Part shown: positions 8,216 to 16,760 of the stretch, piece after piece | Numbering within the stretch: position 1 is the stretch's first letter | Layout: each line of letters opens with the position of its first letter | DNA from: an uncultured Lachnospiraceae bacterium | GTDB lineage: Bacteria; Bacillota; Clostridia; Lachnospirales; Lachnospiraceae | Direction of reading: 5' to 3' | DNA: 32,871 nt | Assembly: GCA_900314445.1 (NCBI GenBank) | Contig: OMVA01000032.1 | Location: forward strand, 1-32,871 | Made by a program: the position numbers and the translations under genes | The notes under the pieces: generated by a model | Database searches by the model: none | What the model was told of the DNA's origin: nothing | What the model saw: only the letters and a program-made list of their open reading frames with translations

Positions 8216-9048
8216 TGGCAAAGATTATTTTATGTACGTCCAAAGAGGCCTCAGCACCGTTCACCTTTCTGAATACTAAGGTTGAAATTTACACCTATGA
8301 AGAGTTATGCTTCTACATCTATAACAATACGATTTTGATTAGCAAATCCATGCTGTCGGAAAAGCTTTTCGACTGGATTCGAGACGAAATCGGAATGGAA
8401 GATTTATCCCAGAGACTCTACAGTCTTGTAAACAAGACCACATCTACTCAGGATTTATTAATTGAAATTTTGAGTGCAGGGTCTTATTATTCCGTAGATG
8501 AGATTGCAAGCTATGCTGAAGAATGGGCTTCCTTCAAAGAACTTTCTCATTTAGAGAAGGAAAAGAAGAAGGCAGATGGCTATCTCGGTTATCGTAGATA
8601 CATCAAGGCAGCAACACTTTATGATGATCTAATTGCAGAAGCGGGAGAAAATGCAGAACCAGTATTCCTGGGAAACATCTACCACAACCGTGCCATTGCA
8701 GCAGCAAACAATCTGGACATTAAGGATGCAAAAACATTCTTCCTTCAGGCTTATGAACTGAATCAGAATCCAGAGTCCCTTCGTGGTTACTTCTATGTCA
8801 TTGCCGTGACAGAAGATACAGCGACCCTTAGAGAAGAGGTTCGTACCAAGGGCTTATCCGAGGATTACTTCGAGGATATCCTGGAAGAAATTGAGAACTC
8901 TAAAGCAGACGTCCGCGAGATGACAATCTTCGCCATGTTGCAGAGAGCGGCTTATAACAAGATGAACAAAAACTTAAGCGATTATGATAAGAGAATGGAT
9001 ATCATTCTTGGCGATTTGAAAGAAGATTTTAGAGAGCAAACGATATAA
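8215..9048 (+). CDS. TPR-repeat protein of the solenoid operon
   Basis: A 277-residue protein, not assignable to a characterised function. The N-terminal 100 residues form a conserved-looking domain with the segment YTYEELCFYIYNN and a following helix-rich part. From about residue 105 there are helical pairs of TPR type: a linker rich in E and K, then YLGYRRYIKAATLYDDLI and the next repeat NIYHNRAIAAANN, each with the small/aromatic spacing of TPR units. It has no signal peptide. The start overlaps the stop of the preceding gene by one base, and AAGGAG lies 11 bases upstream. A scaffold, a chaperone-like ATPase fold and a TPR adaptor in one operon suggest a single complex; this is an inference from layout. 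Confidence 0.75.
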   Translation: MAKIILCTSKEASAPFTFLNTKVEIYTYEELCFYIYNNTILISKSMLSEKLFDWIRDEIGMEDLSQRLYSLVNKTTSTQDLLIEILSAGSYYSVDEIASYAEEWASFKELSHLEKEKKKADGYLGYRRYIKAATLYDDLIAEAGENAEPVFLGNIYHNRAIAAANNLDIKDAKTFFLQAYELNQNPESLRGYFYVIAVTEDTATLREEVRTKGLSEDYFEDILEEIENSKADVREMTIFAMLQRAAYNKMNKNLSDYDKRMDIILGDLKEDFREQTI

Positions 9049-9126
9049 GCACAAGGTACTCGAAAGGACAGGCGCACGTTGCAGGCGCGTAGCAATTTCG
9101 TCACACCAAAACCAAGTACATTCACA

Positions 9127-9200
9127 GCAAATGATTTGTTACTATACAAACTCATTTGCATTTACCGCAAATGACCTGTGCACCCGCGCATCTCATTTGC
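9127..9200 (+). repeat. Twin GCAAATGA...TCATTTGC hairpins upstream of valS
   Basis: Two tandem inverted repeats of identical design: 9127-9134 with 9152-9159, and 9167-9174 with 9193-9200. Both have GCAAATGA and TCATTTGC arms, and in both the stem extends inward (TTTGT/ACAAA in the first, TGTGC/GCGCA in the second). They end 19 bp before the AGAGAGGA ribosome site of valS. They belong to the recurrent CATTTGC motif of this window. The gap from 9049 to 9236 has no other ORF and no T-box signature that I can see. Confidence 0.75.
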
Positions 9201-9236
9201 ACAAATATATTAAGAAACAGAGAGGAATTACACATC

Positions 9237-11882
9237 ATGGCGAAGCAGCTAGAAAAAACCTATGATCCAACCGAAATTGAAAAAAGGTTATATCAAAAGT
9301 GGGAGGAGAAGGGCTATTTCCACGCAGAAGTAGACCGTAGCAAGAAACCATTCACAATCGTGATGCCACCTCCCAATATTACAGGTCAGCTTCACATGGG
9401 CCATGCTCTTGATAATACAATGCAGGATATCCTCATTCGTATGAAGAGAATGCAGGGCTATAATGCACTTTGGCAGCCAGGTACGGATCACGCAGCCATT
9501 GCCACAGAAGTTAAGGTTATTGAGGAACTGAAGAAGGAAGGCATCGATAAGCATGACCTTGGAAGAGATGGCTTCTTAAAGCGTGTTTGGGAATGGAGAG
9601 ACGAATACGGCGGACGTATCGTTAAGCAGCTGAAGCGTATGGGTTCTTCTGCTGACTGGCAGAGAGAGCGTTTCACAATGGATGAAGGCAATAACGCTGC
9701 TGTAACTACAGTATTCAAGAAGCTCTATGATAAGGGCTGGATTTATAAGGGTTCCCGTATCGTTAACTGGTGCCCAGTATGTCAGACAACAATCTCTGAT
9801 GCGGAAGTTGAGCATGAAGAGCAGAATGGTAACTTCTGGCATATCAATTACCCTGTAAAGGGTGAAGAAGGCCGTTTTGTTGAAATCGCAACAACACGTC
9901 CAGAGACTCTTCTTGGGGATACAGCTGTAGCTGTTAACCCTGATGATGAAAGATATAAGGATATTGTTGGTAAGATGCTGATTCTCCCACTTGTTGGTCG
10001 TGAGATTCCAGTTATTGCTGACCAGTATGTTGATAAAGAATTCGGTACAGGTTGCGTTAAGATTACACCTGCTCATGACCCTAACGACTTTGAAGTTGGT
10101 AAGCGTCATAACCTGGAAGAAATTAACATCATGAATGATGATGCAACAATCAACTGCCCAGGCTCTAAGTATGACGGCATGGACAGATATGAAGCACGTA
10201 AGGCTATGGTTGCTGATCTGGAAGAACAGGGCCTTCTTGTTAAGATTGTTCCTCACAGCCATATGGTTGGTATACATGACCGTTGTAAGACAACAGTTGA
10301 ACCTCTTATTAAGCCACAGTGGTTCGTAAAGATGGACGAAATGGCAGCCCGCGCTAAGAAGGTTGTTGAAGATGGCGAAATCAAGCTCGTTCCTGAGCGT
10401 ATGAATAAGGTTTACTACAACTGGCTGGATAATATTCGTGACTGGTGTATTTCACGTCAGTTATGGTGGGGTCACAGAATCCCAGCGTGGTACTGCCAGG
10501 ATTGTGGTGAAACAATCGTTGAAATGACAGCTCCTTGTTCATGTCCTAAGTGTCAGAGCAAGAATCTGAAGCAGGATGAAGATACACTTGATACATGGTT
10601 CTCTTCAGCCCTTTGGCCATTCTCAACAGTTGGCTGGCCTGACCTTGATTCAGAAGATTTCAAGTACTTCTTCCCAACAGATGTACTGGTAACTGGTTAT
10701 GATATTATCTTCTTCTGGGTAATCAGAATGATCTTCTCTTCTCTTGAGCAGACAGGTAAGATTCCATTCCACACAGTTGTATTCCACGGACTTGTTCGTG
10801 ATGATAAGGGTCGTAAGATGTCCAAGTCTCTTGGAAATGGTATTGACCCACTGGAAGTTATTGATAAGTACGGCGCTGATGCCCTTCGTTTCACTTTGAT
10901 TACAGGTAACGCACCTGGTAATGACATGCGTTTCTACTGGGAGAGAGTTGAAGCAAATCGTAACTTTGCAAATAAGATTTGGAACGCATCACGCTTCATC
11001 TTCATGAATATGGAAAAGGCTGATACCAGTGCAGTTCAGCTTTCAGACCTTACAATGGAAGACAAGTGGATTCTTACACGTGTTAACCAGCTGGCTAAGG
11101 ACGTTACTGAGAACATGGAAAAGTATGAGCTTGGTATTGCAGCAGATAAGATCTACTCATTCATGTGGGAAGAATTCTGTGACTGGTATATCGAAATGGT
11201 TAAGCCTCGTCTTTGGAATGATGAAGACAAGACGCAGGCTGCAGCTCTTTGGACACTGAAGACTGTTCTTGGAAATGCTCTGAAGCTTCTGCACCCATAT
11301 ATGCCATTTATCACAGAAGAAATTTACTGCACTCTGACAGGCGAAGATACAGTTATGACTTCAGCCTGGCCTGTATACAAGGATGAATATGCCTTCGATG
11401 CAGAGGCTGACAAGGTTGATATCATCAAGGAAGCAGTACGTTCCATCCGTAACATTCGTACAGAAATGAACGTTGCACCTTCTCGTAAGGCTACTGTTTA
11501 TCTTGTAACAGAGAAGCCAGAAGTTGCAGCTACTTTTGAAGAGAGCCAGAGCTTCTTCGGCACACTTGCTTATGCTGATGAGGTAAAGGTGCAGACTGAC
11601 AAGACTGGTATCGCTGATGACGCAGTATCTGTAGTCATCCATGACGCAGTTATCTACATGCCATTTGCAGATTTGGTTGATATTTCTAAGGAAATTGAGC
11701 GTCTGGAAAAGGAACAGAAGCGTCTTGCTGGCGAGCTTAAGCGTAGTGAAGGTATGCTGAACAATGAGCGTTTCCTTTCAAAGGCTCCAGCAGAAAAGGT
11801 GGAAGAAGAAAAGGCTAAGATGCAGAAGTATCAGGAAACATACGATCAGGTAACTGCTCGTCTGGCACAGCTACAGAAATAA
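9237..11882 (+). CDS. valS: Valyl-tRNA synthetase
   Basis: An 881-residue class I aminoacyl-tRNA synthetase that charges tRNA-Val in the cytoplasm; the length is normal for the family. Visible signatures are PPPNITGQLHMGHA (the HIGH region, near residue 52), the KMSKS loop as GRKMSKSLGN (near 526), a cysteine knuckle (WYCQDCGE... CSCPKC) and the C-terminal coiled-coil arm, rich in E, K and L (about 815-881). The editing (CP1) domain lies between HIGH and KMSKS with TTRPETLLGDTAVAV. The start at 9237 follows AGAGAGGA; an in-frame upstream reading from 9156 runs through the twin hairpins and is not part of the protein. Firmicutes valS is often under T-box control; here I see no T-box, only the hairpins. 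Confidence 0.98.
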   Translation: MAKQLEKTYDPTEIEKRLYQKWEEKGYFHAEVDRSKKPFTIVMPPPNITGQLHMGHALDNTMQDILIRMKRMQGYNALWQPGTDHAAIATEVKVIEELKKEGIDKHDLGRDGFLKRVWEWRDEYGGRIVKQLKRMGSSADWQRERFTMDEGNNAAVTTVFKKLYDKGWIYKGSRIVNWCPVCQTTISDAEVEHEEQNGNFWHINYPVKGEEGRFVEIATTRPETLLGDTAVAVNPDDERYKDIVGKMLILPLVGREIPVIADQYVDKEFGTGCVKITPAHDPNDFEVGKRHNLEEINIMNDDATINCPGSKYDGMDRYEARKAMVADLEEQGLLVKIVPHSHMVGIHDRCKTTVEPLIKPQWFVKMDEMAARAKKVVEDGEIKLVPERMNKVYYNWLDNIRDWCISRQLWWGHRIPAWYCQDCGETIVEMTAPCSCPKCQSKNLKQDEDTLDTWFSSALWPFSTVGWPDLDSEDFKYFFPTDVLVTGYDIIFFWVIRMIFSSLEQTGKIPFHTVVFHGLVRDDKGRKMSKSLGNGIDPLEVIDKYGADALRFTLITGNAPGNDMRFYWERVEANRNFANKIWNASRFIFMNMEKADTSAVQLSDLTMEDKWILTRVNQLAKDVTENMEKYELGIAADKIYSFMWEEFCDWYIEMVKPRLWNDEDKTQAAALWTLKTVLGNALKLLHPYMPFITEEIYCTLTGEDTVMTSAWPVYKDEYAFDAEADKVDIIKEAVRSIRNIRTEMNVAPSRKATVYLVTEKPEVAATFEESQSFFGTLAYADEVKVQTDKTGIADDAVSVVIHDAVIYMPFADLVDISKEIERLEKEQKRLAGELKRSEGMLNNERFLSKAPAEKVEEEKAKMQKYQETYDQVTARLAQLQK

Positions 11883-11899
11883 TAAGAAAACAAACCTGA

Positions 11900-11941
11900 C
11901 AAATGGATTGCGCGTGGGGAATCTCTGGGCAGTCCATTTGC
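11900..11941 (+). repeat. CATTTGC-motif hairpin between valS and gdpP
   Basis: CAAATGGATTGC (11900-11911) pairs with GCAGTCCATTTG (11929-11940) over 12 bp with one G-T pair and a 17-base loop. It contains the exact 13-mer GCAGTCCATTTGC (11929-11941). No T-run follows, so it is not a standard terminator; the gdpP ribosome site GAGGGG begins three bases later. Confidence 0.7.
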
Positions 11942-11957
11942 ATGAGGGGTAAGGGTT

Positions 11958-14021
11958 ATGCAGAACAACGAAAAAAAAATCATAAGAGAAGTGCAGAGTG
12001 TGGTGGTTCTGCTCATCGTTATGGCCTTCGTGCTGATGGGGATGAGTATCTATTTATTTGGAACCACATCTAAATTTGGTGTGATTTCTATTGTTGCTCT
12101 TTCTGTATACAATCTGATTGTGGTACTTGCTTATATGAGACTGCGTCCCACTCTGGCGGCGTCTCTTGTGGATTATTCTCTGGAACAGGGAAAGATTCAG
12201 AAGGAACTCTTGCGAGATCTGGCGGTGCCTTATGCCATTCTGGATACCACGGGCCATATTATGTGGTCAAATGCTATTTTCAACCGCACCGTTGGCGTGG
12301 GGGAGAAGAAACATATCCGGAAAGCAATCGACACCTACTTCCCGGAACTTACTTTAGAATTGTTCAGAAACACAGATGATGTTTCAGTAGACATTGTCTA
12401 TGACAGCAAGAATTACAATGTAGTCCTTCGTCGTGTGGATCTTTCCAATGTTTTCCTGGAGGATTCCCAGGAGCATAAGGATGACGATGTTGTAATCGCC
12501 ATGTACATGTTCGATGTAACCGAACTGAAGAGATACCAGCGTGAAAATGCGGATCAGAAGCTCTATGCAGGACTGGCTAACATTGATAACTACGATGAAG
12601 TTATGGAGAAATTGCCGGATGTTAAGCAGTCCCTCCTGATGGCTCTGGTTGACCGAAAGATTAACGTTTATCTGGGAAATCTGGATGCCATAGTAAAACG
12701 TGTTGAAAATGATAAGTATTTCTTTGTATTCCGTCAGAAACATATGAAGACCCTTCGTGACTCTAACTTCTCTTTACTGGATGAAGTTAAGTCCATCAAT
12801 GTGGGAAATGGAATTTCCATGACTCTTTCCATTGGTGTGGGAACTGACGATGCAAAAGAAGGTTCAAGTTTTGCCAAAGCTTATGAAAATGCAAGAACAG
12901 CTATTGGACTTGCTTTGGGTCGTGGCGGTGACCAGGCTGCTGTAAAGTCTGGTGAGCAGGTTACTTACTATGGTGGTAAGTCTGCCGGTACAGAAAAGAC
13001 AACGAGAGTAAAGGCCCGTGTTAAGGCTCAGGCCTTTGAAGAACTTCTGCAGTCCAAGGACCGTGTAATTATCATGGCCCATCAGCGTCCAGATGCGGAT
13101 GCTTTTGGTTCTGCAATTGGTATTTATCGTCTGGTAAATACCCTTGGTAAGAAGGGGCATATTGTTCTGAATGAAGTGACAGAGGCTATTCGTCCTGTGG
13201 CAAATTCATTTAAAGCCCTCTCTTCTTATGACAATGTATTTGTTAATAGCGAGCAGGCAATCCGACTGGTTGGCCCGGATACCATGCTTGTTGTATGTGA
13301 CGTAAATCGTCCAAGTATTACAGAATGTCAGGAACTTTTGGATCTGGTATCCACCGTAGTTGTATTCGATCATCATAGACAGTCCAATGAAGCAATCACC
13401 AAGGCGACCCTTGCTTATATTGAACCATTTGCTTCATCCGCCTGTGAAATGATTACAGAAATGTTCCAATATATTTCTGCAAGACCAAAGCTTACTGAGC
13501 AGGAAGCAGATGCCATGTATGCAGGTATCCTTGTAGATACAGACCACTTCCTGACCAAGACTGGTGTACGTACCTTTGAAGCAGCTTCCTACTTAAGAAA
13601 GTCTGGCGCAGACATGGTTCGTGTGCGTAAGATGTTCCGCAGCACCATGGATGAGATGAAGGCCCAGGCCCAGGGAATTGGCAATGCAGAGGTCTTTATG
13701 GACGTCTTTGCCATGTCCTATGTAGTGGCAGATCCAGAATCCAAGGAAGCGCCAACTGTTGCAGTTGCCAAGGCAGCAAATAAACTGCTGGATGTTGATC
13801 ATATCAAGGCCAGCTTTGTTGTAACAGAAGCAGAGGATGGTGTACTCTATGTATCAGCACGATCTGTTGGCGATGTAAATGTACAGCTGGTTATGGAACG
13901 CTTTAATGGTGGTGGACATGCCAATGTGGCAGGTGTTCAGCTTGCAGGCGTGAAGAAGGAAGACTTCTTCGAGCAGTTAAGAAATGTACTGGCTGAAATG
14001 TCCCGAGAAGGACAGATTTAA
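11958..14021 (+). CDS. gdpP: GdpP-type cyclic-di-AMP phosphodiesterase
   Basis: A 687-residue membrane enzyme that hydrolyses c-di-AMP to pApA. Two membrane helices (about 14-35 and 40-60) are followed by a PAS-like domain (about 85-170), a degenerate GGDEF domain (about 195-335) and a DHH/DHHA1 catalytic module. The DHH part shows AHQRPDADAFGSAIG near 371, VVCDVN, and the name motif FDHHRQSN near 470; DHHA1 shows GGGHANVAG near 650. All expected metal ligands appear present. It lies upstream of rplI and dnaB, the conserved Firmicutes order (yybT-rplI-dnaC in Bacillus). The ribosome site GAGGGG precedes the ATG. A loose ATTCCC/GGGAA inverted repeat follows the stop at about 14040-14055 and may act as a weak terminator. 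Confidence 0.95.
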   Translation: MQNNEKKIIREVQSVVVLLIVMAFVLMGMSIYLFGTTSKFGVISIVALSVYNLIVVLAYMRLRPTLAASLVDYSLEQGKIQKELLRDLAVPYAILDTTGHIMWSNAIFNRTVGVGEKKHIRKAIDTYFPELTLELFRNTDDVSVDIVYDSKNYNVVLRRVDLSNVFLEDSQEHKDDDVVIAMYMFDVTELKRYQRENADQKLYAGLANIDNYDEVMEKLPDVKQSLLMALVDRKINVYLGNLDAIVKRVENDKYFFVFRQKHMKTLRDSNFSLLDEVKSINVGNGISMTLSIGVGTDDAKEGSSFAKAYENARTAIGLALGRGGDQAAVKSGEQVTYYGGKSAGTEKTTRVKARVKAQAFEELLQSKDRVIIMAHQRPDADAFGSAIGIYRLVNTLGKKGHIVLNEVTEAIRPVANSFKALSSYDNVFVNSEQAIRLVGPDTMLVVCDVNRPSITECQELLDLVSTVVVFDHHRQSNEAITKATLAYIEPFASSACEMITEMFQYISARPKLTEQEADAMYAGILVDTDHFLTKTGVRTFEAASYLRKSGADMVRVRKMFRSTMDEMKAQAQGIGNAEVFMDVFAMSYVVADPESKEAPTVAVAKAANKLLDVDHIKASFVVTEAEDGVLYVSARSVGDVNVQLVMERFNGGGHANVAGVQLAGVKKEDFFEQLRNVLAEMSREGQI

Positions 14022-14087
14022 GTGGAAGCGGTCTTATGATTCCCTATGATTGGGAAATTTAGAAGCTTCTGTTTTTGTGAAAAAAGT

Positions 14088-14127
14088 TGTTATAAGCTAA
14101 GTGCCTGGGCAGTCCATTTGCACAGGC
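14088..14127 (+). promoter_or_regulatory. Candidate rplI promoter and 5'-end hairpin with the CATTTGC motif
   Basis: TGT-TATAAG (14088-14096) is an extended -10. Transcription would start close to 14101-14104, so the message would begin with the hairpin GCCTGgGCA...TGCaCAGGC (14103-14127), whose loop side holds the exact 13-mer GCAGTCCATTTGC (14109-14121). The rplI Shine-Dalgarno starts only six bases after the hairpin, so it could affect translation of L9. Confidence 0.45.
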
Positions 14128-14145
14128 TGTTTTGAGGAGGTTATT

Positions 14146-14592
14146 ATGAAAGTTATTCTGTTAAAGACAATGCCAAAGCTTGGTAAGGAAGGCGAAATCA
14201 TCAATGTAAATGATGGTTACGCAAGAAACTATGTGCTTCCACAGAAGCTGGGCGTTGAGGCGACACCTGATAATCTGAATAAGTTAAAGTTAAAGAAGGC
14301 TGCTGAGGCAAAGAAGGCTGCGGAAGATCTGGCTGCTGCAAAGGCTCAGGCAGAAGAACTGAAGGATAAGTTCGTGGAGACAACTATGAAGGTGGGCAAG
14401 GATGGCCGTGCCTTTGGTTCTGTTTCTACCAAGGAAGTTGCTGACCTCTTAAAGAAACAGCTGAACTTCGAAATCGATAAGAAAAAAATTTCTCTTGATG
14501 TACCAGCAAAGTCACTGGGTAACTTCAAGGTTACAATTAAGTTACATCCTGAAGTAAATGCGGAAGTAACACTTCGTGTTGTGGAAGCCTAA
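14146..14592 (+). CDS. rplI: 50S ribosomal protein L9
   Basis: A 148-residue L9, of normal length. The N-terminal domain reads KVILLKTMPKLGKEGEIINV and continues NDGYARNYVLPQKLG, the strongly conserved rRNA-binding surface; a long lysine/alanine-rich connecting helix follows (about 42-75) and then the C-terminal domain. The start at 14146 has a near-perfect GAGGAGG seven bases upstream; the longer GTG reading from 14101 passes through the upstream hairpin and is rejected. It is 24 bp before dnaB and probably cotranscribed with it. Confidence 0.97.
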   Translation: MKVILLKTMPKLGKEGEIINVNDGYARNYVLPQKLGVEATPDNLNKLKLKKAAEAKKAAEDLAAAKAQAEELKDKFVETTMKVGKDGRAFGSVSTKEVADLLKKQLNFEIDKKKISLDVPAKSLGNFKVTIKLHPEVNAEVTLRVVEA

Positions 14593-14616
14593 GAAAGTTG
14601 AAAGGACACAGTTGTC

Positions 14617-16002
14617 ATGCCAGAGAATGAGGCGCAAACAGTAAAAAGAATAATGCCACATGACCCAGTGGCAGAGCGTTATACCATCGGCGCCATGATG
14701 ATGGATCGAAATGCCATCTCTGAATGTAGTGCCATTATTACGGCTGAGGATTTTTATAATACCCAGTATGGAATGGTATTCCAGGCTCTTTGCGAGATTT
14801 ATAATGCAGGTCATGAAATCAATCTGGTAGTACTTGCTGAACAGATGCGCCGGGATGGTGCTCCATCAGAAATTGCTTCCCAGGAGTTCCTGAATGCAAT
14901 TCTTGCGGATATGCTTACATCCCAGGGTGCAGTTGAATACGCGCGAATCATCAAGGATAAGGCCTATCTTCGTAAACTCATTAAGGAGACAGAGCAGATT
15001 CAGCTGGATGCCTATGCCGGCAGACAGGATGTTGATACCATTCTTCAGGGGTCCGAGGAAAGTGTCTTTAAGCTTGTACAGAGTAGAAGTGGTGCCACAG
15101 ACGTAACAGAAGTTAAGGATGTGGTTCTGGACGTAGTTGGAGAGATTGAAGCAGCTACCCAGTTAAGAGGTAAAATCAATGGTCTTCGAACAGGCTTTAC
15201 GGATCTGGATCTGCAGCTGACTGGTCTCCATGGAGGAGAACTGATTTTAGTTGCTGCCCGTCCTGCCATGGGTAAGACGGCCTTCGTCCTGAATATTGCT
15301 CACCATGTGGCTACAAAAGAAAATACTCCAGTATTAATTTTCTCTCTGGAGATGGGTAAGGATCAGCTGGTTAACCGTTTGATTGCCGTGGATTCCCATG
15401 TAGAAGCCCAGAAATTAAAGACAGGTGACTTAAATGATACAGACTGGGACAATATCATGGAATCGGTTGATACCTTGTCTGGTTCAAAGATCTTTATCAG
15501 TGATAACTCATCTGTAACCATCCCTGAACTTCGTTCTAAGGCAAGAAAGCTGAAGGCGACCCAGGGTATTGGCCTGATTATCATCGACTACCTGCAGCTC
15601 ATGTCTCCTTCTGGAAAGGTTGAGTCACGTCAGCAGTTCATTTCCGATGTATCTCGTTCTCTGAAGAATATCGCTCGTGAGCTGGATGTGCCAATTATCG
15701 CACTTTCTCAGTTGAACCGTGCAGTTGACTCCCGTCCAGATCATCGACCTGTACTTGCCGATCTTCGTGAATCCGGAGCCATCGAGCAGGACTCGGACGT
15801 CGTTATGTTCATTTATCGAGACGAGTACTACAACCACGATTCCGAACTTCGTGGTATTTCCGAAATCATCGTAGCCAAGCAGCGTAATGGTTCCACTGGT
15901 ACCGTTAACCTGGCATGGCTGGGTCAGTACACCAAGTTCGCCAACCTGCTTAAGAAGAAGGATGGCCCTGGCGGCGGAGACGCTGGTCAGAATGCTGGTT
16001 AA
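14617..16002 (+). CDS. dnaB: Replicative DNA helicase DnaB
   Basis: A 461-residue hexameric replicative helicase (called dnaC in Bacillus). The N-terminal helical domain (about 10-120) starts with the conserved stretch around AERYTIGAMMMD. A linker follows, then the RecA-like motor domain with a Walker A as ARPAMGKTAFV near 214, FSLEMGKDQL, a Walker B as IIIDYLQLM near 320, and the arginine-finger segment ALSQLNRAVDSRPDHRP. AAAGGA precedes the ATG. No intein or insertion is seen. It is the last gene of the gdpP-rplI-dnaB group and is followed by a strong terminator. Confidence 0.97.
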   Translation: MPENEAQTVKRIMPHDPVAERYTIGAMMMDRNAISECSAIITAEDFYNTQYGMVFQALCEIYNAGHEINLVVLAEQMRRDGAPSEIASQEFLNAILADMLTSQGAVEYARIIKDKAYLRKLIKETEQIQLDAYAGRQDVDTILQGSEESVFKLVQSRSGATDVTEVKDVVLDVVGEIEAATQLRGKINGLRTGFTDLDLQLTGLHGGELILVAARPAMGKTAFVLNIAHHVATKENTPVLIFSLEMGKDQLVNRLIAVDSHVEAQKLKTGDLNDTDWDNIMESVDTLSGSKIFISDNSSVTIPELRSKARKLKATQGIGLIIIDYLQLMSPSGKVESRQQFISDVSRSLKNIARELDVPIIALSQLNRAVDSRPDHRPVLADLRESGAIEQDSDVVMFIYRDEYYNHDSELRGISEIIVAKQRNGSTGTVNLAWLGQYTKFANLLKKKDGPGGGDAGQNAG

Positions 16003-16011
16003 AAGAAAAAG

Positions 16012-16043
16012 AGAGCACGACCATATGTGTCGTGCTCTTTTTT
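16012..16043 (+). terminator. Rho-independent terminator after dnaB
   Basis: AGAGCACGAC (16012-16021) pairs perfectly with GTCGTGCTCT (16029-16038) across a 7-base loop, followed by a T-rich tract. Confidence 0.93.
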
Positions 16044-16052
16044 CTTTCCCGG

Positions 16053-16133
16053 CAAATGAACTTTGCGTTTAATATAGCTAGATGAACCTTGCATTTAACT
16101 TAAGTGGATGAACTTTATGTTTTTTTCTGGACG
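16053..16133. repeat. Three tandem 26-bp direct repeats between dnaB and the hydrolase gene
   Basis: Units start at 16056, 16082 and 16108, exactly 26 bp apart, and share ATGAAC-[TC]TTGC[GA]TTTAA (the third is ATGAACTTTATGTTT). The first unit overlaps a degenerate copy of the window's CATTTGC motif (GCAAATGAACTTTGC, 16053-16067). There are too few units and they are too contiguous for a CRISPR array. They lie in the gap between the convergent dnaB and hydrolase genes. Confidence 0.7.
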
Positions 16134-16144
16134 AATATTCTAAT

Positions 16145-16750
16145 TTACGAGCTCAGTAAATACTCCTTATATTTCTTAACAATATCCTGCAGGTATTCCA
16201 AATTTCTGAACACATCCCCGGTTTCAATGGAATGATTAGCATCCTCATAGCAATAGAGAGGAATGCCGTGCTCCTTGCATCCCTGAATTAGTTCTTCGGT
16301 ATTCATGCGTGGGTCGGCCTTTCCGTGGAAGGCAATGCCATTATGCTGCATGAAAGGAATGGTTTCCGGAATTGGTGTGCAGTAGCAATTACGAAGGTAG
16401 GGAATGGAATCTTCCGTGGCCAGAGATTTATCAGAGGCGGCAAGTCCATTTGCCTCAAGTTTCTGGGAGTATCTTGCGGCGATGATGGTGCCAATACTCT
16501 TGGAAATAAAAGCTATCTGGCTGTAGTCTTGCCATGGGACGGCGTCCAGAACAGGAAGAACCACGGCTTCAGAACGGCGGAAACATTCTATAGGATCTTC
16601 AAAGGGAAGCTCTGTCGGATATTTTAAGTCGATAACCTGGTAGCCGGCGCTTGCCATAAGCTTCTTGCCGAAGTAGAGCAGGGGCTTATCTGCGTGATAA
16701 CCCATTCCCGGGAAGGTGATACATAATTTATTTGTTGCTTGCTCCTTCAT
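16145..16750 (-). CDS. Small alpha/beta hydrolase, partner of the CARF nuclease gene
   Basis: A 201-residue alpha/beta-hydrolase-fold protein of unknown substrate. The core strand CITFPGMGY is followed by the nucleophile elbow ISKSIGT (S85 predicted), an acid in GKADPRM (D146) and the histidine in DANHSIE (H173), a complete catalytic triad. No signal peptide, so cytoplasmic. The start at 16750 is preceded by AAAGGAG; an in-frame extension to 16777 runs back into the preceding gene. It begins 10 bp after the stop of the CARF nuclease, so the two are an operon. An esterase or thioesterase-like role is possible; any link to nucleotide signalling is only suggested by the neighbour. Confidence 0.75.
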   Translation of the reverse strand: MKEQATNKLCITFPGMGYHADKPLLYFGKKLMASAGYQVIDLKYPTELPFEDPIECFRRSEAVVLPVLDAVPWQDYSQIAFISKSIGTIIAARYSQKLEANGLAASDKSLATEDSIPYLRNCYCTPIPETIPFMQHNGIAFHGKADPRMNTEELIQGCKEHGIPLYCYEDANHSIETGDVFRNLEYLQDIVKKYKEYLLSS

Positions 16751-16760
16751 GGTGTCTCCT

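Noticed and set aside
9156..9236. N-terminal extension of valyl-tRNA synthetase
   Set aside because: The 27 extra residues come from the hairpin leader, resemble no synthetase, and the ATG at 9237 has its own ribosome site.
16056..16133. CRISPR array next to the CARF nuclease
   Set aside because: The units are contiguous 26-bp tandem repeats with no unique spacers, and only three are present.
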